Shown: in pieces, positions 1 through 5,379 of the stretch | How the letters are laid out: each line of letters begins with the position of its first letter | Numbering within the stretch: the first letter of the stretch is position 1 | DNA from: Anaerolineales bacterium UBA4823 | Lineage (GTDB): Bacteria; Chloroflexota; Anaerolineae; Anaerolineales; UBA4823 | Assembly (NCBI GenBank): GCA_002402275.1 | Contig: DHFN01000223.1 | Location: forward strand, 1 to 10,075 | Direction: 5' to 3' | DNA: 10,075 bases | Program-made: the position numbers and the translations under genes | Notes under the pieces: model-generated | What the model saw: only the letters and a program-made list of their open reading frames with translations | The model's database searches: none | Told to the model about the DNA's origin: nothing

Positions 1-17
1 ATTATGTTATGAGTAGT

Positions 18-66
18 AGCAAAGCAAGACATCTATGAAGATAATAAAAAGATCTCTTGCTTTGCT
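18..66. repeat. Imperfect hairpin repeat related to the GCGAAGCGAG family
   Basis: Positions 18-29 and 55-66 are perfect 12-nt reverse complements. After one C-C mismatch (30/54) the stem continues with 31-34 against 50-53, leaving a 15-nt A-rich loop. The left arm, gcaaagcaagacatct, differs mostly by transitions from the gcgaagcgaggga motif of the element at 1932-2043, so it is probably a diverged relative. It lies just past the 3' end of the minus-strand acetyltransferase gene and could help stop transcription, but no clean T-tract follows on either strand. Confidence 0.55.
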
Positions 67-114
67 CGGATTTCTACCCTTCTTTTTGGACAGTTTCTTT
101 TAATTGTTATGGAT

Positions 115-654
115 TTAAAGGGATTTATCAGCGCGATCGGTTTTTGCGGGATTCTCTAGGGCGTATTGATCATGTTCCCCTTTTGCTTCGATCCGAGTAA
201 ACCCAAGACGGCCGAGTAGTTTTACGGTGCGTTCATTATTTTGGTAGGTGAGAGCATTTATTCTTTGGAGGTTTAGACGGTTGAATGCGTAGGTAAACAC
301 TTCTTTCAATGCCTCATTCATTAAGCCTTGTCCCCAGTATGACTTGGAAAGATCGAATTCTAATTCTGCCTCTTTGCCGATGATCAAATTATCTAAGCTT
401 ATCGTCCCGATCATGGTATTATTGGATTTAAGGACTAATGCCCAGGTCAAGCCGCTGGCATCAGTATGTTTTTTACGAAAAGCCAAGATCAGTGCTTCTG
501 CTTGAGAGGGGTCATAATAGGGTTCGTTAAAAAACCATTTAGCTATATCCGTATCCGAATAATTTTGGAATACAGCTTTTGTATCACTGAGATTTGGCTC
601 ACGTAAATTCAATCGAGTGGTTTCGAGAACTGGAAAAGGTTTAAATGAGACCAT
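115..654 (-). CDS. GNAT family N-acetyltransferase, RimJ/RimL-like
   Basis: This 179-residue protein has the usual size and plan of the RimJ/RimL branch of GNAT acetyltransferases, which move an acetyl group from acetyl-CoA to an amine on a protein N-terminus or small molecule. The N-terminal ETTRLNLREPNLSD stretch (residues 11-24) is the typical first strand and loop. The acetyl-CoA pyrophosphate loop is YWGQGLMNEAL (106-116). The late motif NNERTVKLLGRLGF (139-152) is the usual N-x-x-(S/T) helix and strand. The substrate cannot be told. The ATG at 654 is preceded by a GAGG at modest distance. The gene stands alone and is divergent from the next gene. The lysine- and aspartate-rich tail after residue 168 looks unstructured. 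Confidence 0.93.
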   Translation of the reverse strand: MVSFKPFPVLETTRLNLREPNLSDTKAVFQNYSDTDIAKWFFNEPYYDPSQAEALILAFRKKHTDASGLTWALVLKSNNTMIGTISLDNLIIGKEAELEFDLSKSYWGQGLMNEALKEVFTYAFNRLNLQRINALTYQNNERTVKLLGRLGFTRIEAKGEHDQYALENPAKTDRADKSL

Positions 655-681
655 TATCTTGCCTCAAAGATTATTTCATAT

Positions 682-712
682 ATTTTAACATAAAAACTAA
701 GATTTGATTCAA
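682..712 (-). promoter_or_regulatory. Possible promoter of the acetyltransferase gene
   Basis: On the minus strand, TTGAAT (712-707) and TAAAAT (687-682) resemble sigma-70 -35 and -10 boxes, with a long 19-bp spacer. They sit about 30 bp before the start codon at 654. The match is partial and the region is AT-rich, so this is only a candidate. Confidence 0.3.
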
Positions 713-768
713 GCAACAACAGCGGGGTTCCCACCCTCGAGTTGGAATTTGTAGGATAATAAATCAAT

Positions 769-774
769 TATAAT
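769..774 (+). promoter_or_regulatory. Possible -10 box of the membrane protein gene
   Basis: A perfect TATAAT lies 30 bp upstream of the ATG at 805. No good -35 hexamer sits at 16-18 bp: TTGGAA at 742-747 is 21 bp away. A strong Shine-Dalgarno AGGAG (793-797) lies 7 nt before the start codon. Confidence 0.4.
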
Positions 775-804
775 GAATTAAGCAAAACCAAAAGGAGTAA
801 ACCA

Positions 805-1818
805 ATGGATTATGGCAGATTTATGAAGCGTGCTTGGGAAATTACCTGGAATTATAAATTCTTATGGATATTTGGGATTGCGATGGCGTTTTGCCGAACT
901 AGTGGCGGGACAAACTCAAATGTTCAATATAATGTTAATAACCGCAACTTGACTTCTCAACATAATTTTGGTCATTTCTTGAATTCCAGAATTCCTTCTG
1001 CGAAATCTATTGAAAATGTGATTAATCCCGAATGGTTTTGGATTTTCGCCGTGATCTTAATCGGGTTGATTATATTGTTTTTCTTGATCAGCATCGCAGT
1101 GGTTGCTTTTGGGCGGGGCAGTTTGATCCGGGGAGTAAACCTGATTGAAAACGGAGCTCCATTGAATTTCCACCTTGCCTGGGCAGAAGGGAAAAAGTCA
1201 TTTACCCGCCTTTTTAGGTTGGAGTTTTTCCTCAATTTACCCATGTTGCTGTTGGGCATGGCAATTTTCATTATCATATTGATTCTCTTGATTAATTCAT
1301 ACCGCTATGGTGTTCCCCTTTTTAAGGGCAATGAAGAAGATACCTTACACACGCTGTTGATCGCTACCCCGCTTATTCTGATTACATTATGTGGTTCGAT
1401 TGTAGCAGCGCTGTTGCTGCAAATAATGGTGGGAATTTTTGAGACATTTAGCGGGCGCGCAATTGCTATAGAGGAATTTACAGTGAAGTCTTCTTTTCAG
1501 CGGGGATGGCATGTGTTTACAACCAATCTCGCTTCTTGGGTTATTCTTGCTTCGATCTTGTTTGGCATCGGATTGGTGTTGAATTTGGCAATCGGTTTAC
1601 CCATCCTGTTGCTCCTAGGAATTGGATTAGTATTCATGACGGGATTAACTAACCTAACTACTCCAGCCTGGTTCACTTTTCTTCCAATATTCATTACGAT
1701 TATATTGGGTGCAGTTCTCTTGAATAGCATTGTAAGAGGGATTTATTTGGTATTCACCGAATCAATCTGGACTTTAGCCTATCGAGATTTTACATTGCCG
1801 CGGATGGATAAAGAGTGA
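805..1818 (+). CDS. Multi-pass membrane protein of unknown function
   Basis: This 337-residue protein is dominated by hydrophobic helices at roughly residues 14-30, 77-103, 140-165, 183-211, 241-278 (probably two) and 288-318, giving about six or seven spans. A polar Asn/Ser/Gln-rich segment (31-76) separates the first two. Positively charged Gly/Arg-containing stretches between helices (GRGSLIRG 103-110; SFQRGWHVFTTNLASW 230-245) recall the bacterial membrane proteins often labelled 'glycerophosphoryl diester phosphodiesterase membrane domain' or DUF975-like. That resemblance is in style only, and no catalytic motif is visible. The start is supported by AAAGGAG 7 nt upstream. The gene is monocistronic, converges on the Nudix gene across a repeat-filled gap, and gives no contextual clue to its role. 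Confidence 0.88.
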   Translation: MDYGRFMKRAWEITWNYKFLWIFGIAMAFCRTSGGTNSNVQYNVNNRNLTSQHNFGHFLNSRIPSAKSIENVINPEWFWIFAVILIGLIILFFLISIAVVAFGRGSLIRGVNLIENGAPLNFHLAWAEGKKSFTRLFRLEFFLNLPMLLLGMAIFIIILILLINSYRYGVPLFKGNEEDTLHTLLIATPLILITLCGSIVAALLLQIMVGIFETFSGRAIAIEEFTVKSSFQRGWHVFTTNLASWVILASILFGIGLVLNLAIGLPILLLLGIGLVFMTGLTNLTTPAWFTFLPIFITIILGAVLLNSIVRGIYLVFTESIWTLAYRDFTLPRMDKE

Positions 1819-1931
1819 TTATCTGCATGACGAAGAAAATCGTAATCCTCAAGTCCAGGAGTGCCTAACGTGAATATCGAAAAACGGGGGGAGATTTTGA
1901 GGATTAGATTATAGAGAGGAAACATCCCTGG

Positions 1932-2043
1932 GAGATTGTCCCAAAAGGAGGTTGTCATCCCGAGCGAAGCGAGGGATTATATTACCTTAACTAAGAAATC
2001 TCGCTTCGCTTGATATGACCATTATTACTTATGGGACAATCTC
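1932..2043. repeat. Inverted-repeat element, 112 bp, MITE- or REP-like
   Basis: The ends are perfect 12-nt inverted repeats: gagattgtccca at 1932-1943 and its reverse complement at 2032-2043. A second perfect pair lies inside: agcgaagcgag at 1963-1973 and ctcgcttcgct at 2000-2010. A gtcat/atgac pair (1954-1958, 2015-2019) lies between them. The whole element could fold into one long interrupted hairpin. It encodes no protein. No target-site duplication is obvious. The first 16 nt recur exactly at 10041-10056, which shows that it is a dispersed repeat. Confidence 0.8.
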
Positions 2044-2098
2044 ACCAAAAATCCAATCATTTTAGTTTGATCCAACATTCTCAGGTAATATTTTTCAA

Positions 2099-2204
2099 GA
2101 GATTATCTCAAATGAGAGCTATCGTCCTGATTGAAGCTAGAGTTCTTTTATCGTAGATGGCATGCTTAGTTTGACATAACCTATAAGACAATTGAGACAA
2201 TCTC
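2099..2204. repeat. Decayed second copy of the inverted-repeat element
   Basis: The termini are gagattatctca (2099-2110) and tgagacaatctc (2193-2204), which are inverted repeats with one mismatch, each within two changes of the intact element's ends. The length (106 bp) is close to the 112 bp of the intact copy. Interior stretches align as well, for example tcgtcctgattgaagc against tcatcccgagcgaagc, and on the other strand ggttatgtcaa against ggtcatatcaa. Many of the differences are transitions, as expected of an old copy. Confidence 0.6.
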
Positions 2205-2262
2205 AGTTTATGGGTTTCACTTTATTGAAAAATGTCTGGCAGTCTCAGTCTGACGGGTATAC

Positions 2263-2760
2263 TTAACCTAGTTCGAATCCTTCCTGGTGAAAGATATCTA
2301 TCAGTCTGCTATCCGCAAGTTGGCGAACCTGTTCCGCTCGTTGAATCACCCGGCGGGTCCATTGGGTAGAAAGGTTTGAATCTTTCAGAATATTCCAGGC
2401 TTCATTGGCTGTCACCCATAAATAGCGAGTATGTTCAGGATTTAAATGGATGAAGTCTTGTTCAACCGGTTGGCATAAAAACACTACCCCAATTAATTCG
2501 TTTTCTGGCAATTTTGATCCTCGATAAAAATGGGTAGTTCCTAAGATCAGCGATGGTTGAATTGAAAGTCCGGTTTCTTCTCTAACCTCACGATATAACG
2601 CATCTATAAAACCTTCCCCTTGCTCTAACCGCCCAGTCACCGGTTCCCAAATAGATTGGGCATAGTCTTTGTGAGGTGAGCGCTGGAGGAGCAAATAACG
2701 GCCGTCAACTCTTCGGGTTATCACCGCGGCAACTCCGCCAATGTATTTACCAATAGTCAT
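2263..2760 (-). CDS. Nudix hydrolase
   Basis: This 165-residue protein belongs to the Nudix superfamily, which hydrolyses nucleoside diphosphates linked to another moiety. The Nudix box G-x5-E-x7-R-E-U-x-E-E-x-G-U is complete: Gly43, Glu49, Arg57-Glu58, Glu61-Glu62, Gly64-Leu65, with Glu58, Glu61 and Glu62 as the expected metal ligands. The N-terminal strand YIGGVAAVITRRVDGRYLLLQRS fits the fold, and the length is typical for a single-domain member. Its GRYLLLQRSPH...WEPVTGRLEQGE segment resembles dihydroneopterin-triphosphate or NTP pyrophosphatase-type members, but the substrate cannot be assigned. GGAG lies 9 nt before the ATG at 2760. The gene is divergent from the redox operon and need not be related to it. 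Confidence 0.93.
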   Translation of the reverse strand: MTIGKYIGGVAAVITRRVDGRYLLLQRSPHKDYAQSIWEPVTGRLEQGEGFIDALYREVREETGLSIQPSLILGTTHFYRGSKLPENELIGVVFLCQPVEQDFIHLNPEHTRYLWVTANEAWNILKDSNLSTQWTRRVIQRAEQVRQLADSRLIDIFHQEGFELG

Positions 2761-2933
2761 TTTTCATTTCTCCAAGTTCTGTTCATCAATGAATAATATG
2801 ATCATTATCACTATAAACATATTCAACATAAAATTATACTCATTAAAATTAATATCTATCAAATTCAATCAAATTAACGCAATTACATTCAAAGAGGATT
2901 GTATGATTGATTTTATTATAGGAGACCCCACCT
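2761..2933. promoter_or_regulatory. AT-rich divergent leader of the Nudix gene and the redox operon
   Basis: This strongly AT-rich stretch must hold the promoters for both the minus-strand Nudix gene and the plus-strand operon. TATACT (2835-2840) is a candidate plus-strand -10 box, but no convincing -35 box accompanies it. An 8-bp palindrome, atgatcat (2798-2805), and a direct repeat (2858-2875) may be protein-binding sites. The operon's ribosome-binding site is taggag at 2919-2924, 9 nt before the ATG at 2934. Confidence 0.5.
2858..2875 (+). promoter_or_regulatory. Direct repeat at 10-bp spacing, possible operator
   Basis: atcaaatt occurs at 2858-2865 and again at 2868-2875, exactly 10 bp apart, so both copies would face the same side of the helix. 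This is the kind of spacing seen in tandem-site operators. The sequence is simple and AT-rich, so chance is a real alternative. Confidence 0.25.
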
Positions 2934-3458
2934 ATGGAACGGTCGGACATTATCCAATTGAGTAAGGATTTAGTATACGAAAAAGGCTCGCTTATCCCCC
3001 TGTTGCAACGCGTTCAACAAACAGAAGGTTATATCTCGGAAGAATCAATCAGAGAAATTGCTCGTTTACTCAAAATTTCAGAGAACCACATTTATGGTGT
3101 TGCCTCATTTTACTCGCAATTTCGGTTTCAAAAACCTGGAAAAAATAAATTAAAGGTCTGTTTAGGAACCGCTTGTCATGTTCAGGGAGGACAATTATTA
3201 GCCCAAGAAGTGGAAAAACAGTTAGGTCTCCATTCAGGCGAAACCACTCCGGACGGAAATATTGAATACGAGGAAGTGATGTGCCTCGGTTGCTGTGCTC
3301 AAGCAGCAGTGGTGGAAATTAATGGGTTGATATATTCCAAAATGACCTCGGAAAAACTTATCAAAAAAATTAACGAATTGACATCTCATTCTGAAATATC
3401 AGCTTCTTTACCGGTATCAGAGGAAGAACTTCCCCAGATAGTGGAAGAAAGTGCTTAA
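2934..3458 (+). CDS. nuoE: NuoE/HydC-like [2Fe-2S] subunit
   Basis: This 174-residue thioredoxin-like [2Fe-2S] subunit is of the complex I 24-kDa (NuoE) or bifurcating-hydrogenase HydC type. It normally docks on the NuoF/HydB flavin subunit. The N-terminal helical part (LLQRVQQTEGYISEESIREIA, split around residues 23-43) is the family hallmark, followed by HIYGVASFYSQF (52-63). The cluster ligands are Cys76, Cys81, Cys117 and Cys121, in the C-x4-C...C-x3-C pattern. An additional Cys120 gives CLGCCAQAAVV where the usual form is CLGACxxAPVV. The last ~24 residues form an acidic tail beyond the fold. The start is set by taggag 9 nt upstream, and the gene opens the operon. Because the operon lacks all membrane subunits, HydC is a better analogue than true complex I. 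Confidence 0.93.
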   Translation: MERSDIIQLSKDLVYEKGSLIPLLQRVQQTEGYISEESIREIARLLKISENHIYGVASFYSQFRFQKPGKNKLKVCLGTACHVQGGQLLAQEVEKQLGLHSGETTPDGNIEYEEVMCLGCCAQAAVVEINGLIYSKMTSEKLIKKINELTSHSEISASLPVSEEELPQIVEESA

Positions 3459-3486
3459 TCCAACCTAATAGACAAACGAGTGAATT

Positions 3487-5379
3487 ATGCAACGGTTTAA
3501 TCAAATTAAGCAAAATGCCTTAAAGAATTGGAAGACAATCACCAATTCCAGCCTTCCGGTGATTTACATTGGCACAGCTTCTTGTGGAAGAGCTGCTGGA
3601 GCGTTAAAAACCTTGGAGGCGATTCAAGGGACATTGCAAGAATTAAATCAACCAGCCTATATCCTTCAAGTGGGATGTATTGGACCCTGTTACCTTGAAC
3701 CCTTGATGGATATACAACTTCCTGGAAAACCACGTATCTCTTATTCTAAAGTGACACCCGAAAAAGCCCACAAAATCTTACAGGCAGCACTAGTAGGGGA
3801 TGACCTATCGCCCAGTCTGGCGGTGGGTCATTTTGGAGATAAAGAGTTTACAAAAGAAACCGGTATACCTCCTTTTTTTGATTTAGCCATGTTAAAACCA
3901 CAGGTTCGGATCATTTTACGAAATTGTGGTTTTATTGATCCAGAGAATCTAGATCATTATCTAGCCCATGATGGTTACGCTGGGTTTATGAATGCGTTGG
4001 AAAAAGGACCAACTGGTGTGATTGAAGAGGTAAAAGAATCGGGATTAAGAGGAAGGGGTGGAGCAGGCTTTCCTACTTATAAAAAATGGGAAATCTGCCG
4101 CAATGCAGAAGGCGAGGATAAATACGTTATCTGCAATGCGGATGAGGGTGATCCAGGAGCGTTCATGAATCGTTCCTTAATTGAGGGTGACCCTCATGCG
4201 GTACTAGAAGGAATGCTGATCGCCGGTTATGCGATTGGCGCAAATCACGGCTATGTTTACGTTCGCGCCGAATATCCTCTCGCGGTACTTCGTTTGGGGA
4301 AGGCAATCCAACAAATGCGCCAAGCTGGCTTGTTGGGAATAGATATCTTAGGTAGCGGCTTTAACTTTGATATTAATGTCAAAGAGGGAGCAGGAGCTTT
4401 TGTGTGTGGGGAGGAAACAGCTATGATCGCATCCCTTGAAGGAGAACGAGGAATGCCGCGTCCACGCCCGCCTTTCCCAGCTGAAAAAGGTTTAAACGGT
4501 ATGCCAACCTTGATCAATAATACCGAAACCTTTGGTATTCTGCCCAATGTGCTACGCAAAGGTGGCAAATGGTTCAGCCAGTTCGGTACTAAAGGAAATT
4601 CAGGGACTAAAACTTTTTCTCTGGTGGGAAAAGCACGCCATACGGGATTGATCGAAGTCCCTTTGGGTATGACTTTACGCCAAATCGTTTTTGATATCGG
4701 CGGGGGAACGATCAAACCCTTCAAGGCTGTCCAAACGGGAGGACCCCTCGGCGGCTGCCTCTCAGCAACCCATTTAGATACTCCAGTGGATTATGAAAAT
4801 ATGCGCGCCAGTGGCTCGATTATGGGTTCGGGCGGCTTGATTGTTTTAGATGAATCGACCTGTATTGTGGATCTGGCACGCTACTTTCTGACCTTCTCCG
4901 AATGTGAGTCTTGTGGAAAATGTACTCCTTGTCGCATTGGCAGCCGAATTTTGCTCGAAACCTTGGAGAAGATTGCACGCGGAGAGGGGGTGGATGAGGA
5001 TTTAGATGTATTATATCGGGTGGCAGACACGATGCAAAGGACTGCTCTCTGTGGAGCGGGTCAGACTGCCCCGAACCCGGTGTTGACAACATTGAAATAT
5101 TTTATGAACGAATATCAAACCCATATTCACGGGCGCTATTGCCCCGCTGGCGTTTGCACGGAATTGTTTGAATATCGGATTATTCCTGAGAAATGTCCTG
5201 GGTGCGGACGCTGCGCCCAGGTGTGTTCCAGCGATGCCATTTATGGCAAGAAAAAAGAACCCTATTCCATAGATACTGAAAAATGTATCCGCTGTCGTTC
5301 TTGTTATGAGGTGTGTAAATTTGACGCCATCGTACCGGTTCCGGTGAGCCAACCGATGAAAGTAGAGGTAACCCTATGA
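3487..5379 (+). CDS. nuoF: NuoF/HydB-like FMN and iron-sulfur subunit with C-terminal ferredoxin domain
   Basis: This 630-residue NAD(H)-binding flavoprotein has the long HydB (BfuB) layout rather than the ~430-residue complex I NuoF. An N-terminal thioredoxin-like domain has Cys33, Cys64 and Cys68. The FMN/NADH core carries GLRGRGGAGFPT (186-197) and GAGAFVCGEETAM (301-313). The N3-type [4Fe-4S] ligands are Cys476, Cys479, Cys482 and Cys522. The C-terminal ferredoxin domain has two clusters, at Cys570/573/576/580 and Cys600/603/606/610. Cys459, His546 or His548, Cys552 and Cys557 could form the zinc site reported at the HydB hinge. In the Bfu family this subunit with its NuoE partner is the bifurcating core; that role is inferred here. 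The ribosome-binding site is weak (cgag). The stop codon overlaps the next start as ATGA. Confidence 0.94.
   Translation: MQRFNQIKQNALKNWKTITNSSLPVIYIGTASCGRAAGALKTLEAIQGTLQELNQPAYILQVGCIGPCYLEPLMDIQLPGKPRISYSKVTPEKAHKILQAALVGDDLSPSLAVGHFGDKEFTKETGIPPFFDLAMLKPQVRIILRNCGFIDPENLDHYLAHDGYAGFMNALEKGPTGVIEEVKESGLRGRGGAGFPTYKKWEICRNAEGEDKYVICNADEGDPGAFMNRSLIEGDPHAVLEGMLIAGYAIGANHGYVYVRAEYPLAVLRLGKAIQQMRQAGLLGIDILGSGFNFDINVKEGAGAFVCGEETAMIASLEGERGMPRPRPPFPAEKGLNGMPTLINNTETFGILPNVLRKGGKWFSQFGTKGNSGTKTFSLVGKARHTGLIEVPLGMTLRQIVFDIGGGTIKPFKAVQTGGPLGGCLSATHLDTPVDYENMRASGSIMGSGGLIVLDESTCIVDLARYFLTFSECESCGKCTPCRIGSRILLETLEKIARGEGVDEDLDVLYRVADTMQRTALCGAGQTAPNPVLTTLKYFMNEYQTHIHGRYCPAGVCTELFEYRIIPEKCPGCGRCAQVCSSDAIYGKKKEPYSIDTEKCIRCRSCYEVCKFDAIVPVPVSQPMKVEVTL

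Larger units (their letters stand above)
1819..2262. other. Repeat-rich intergenic gap between convergent genes
   Basis: This 444-bp gap has no credible gene. It holds a 9-nt inverted repeat with a 44-nt loop (1844-1852 with 1897-1905), one clear inverted-repeat element (1932-2043) and one decayed copy of it (2099-2204). No simple stem-plus-T-tract terminator is evident for either flanking gene, so the hairpin elements themselves may end transcription from both sides. Confidence 0.7.

Noticed and set aside
1963..2010. CRISPR repeat
   Set aside because: The gcgaagcgag motifs are inverted, not direct, with one pair only and no regular spacers.
2741..2965. Small plus-strand coding region over the operon leader
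   Set aside because: It overlaps the Nudix start and the NuoE-like start, has low-complexity AT-driven Ile/Asn-rich composition and no ribosome-binding site.
4257..5352. Minus-strand open frames inside the NuoF-like gene
   Set aside because: They are antisense shadows of a strongly conserved coding sequence, with no recognisable domains or ribosome-binding sites.
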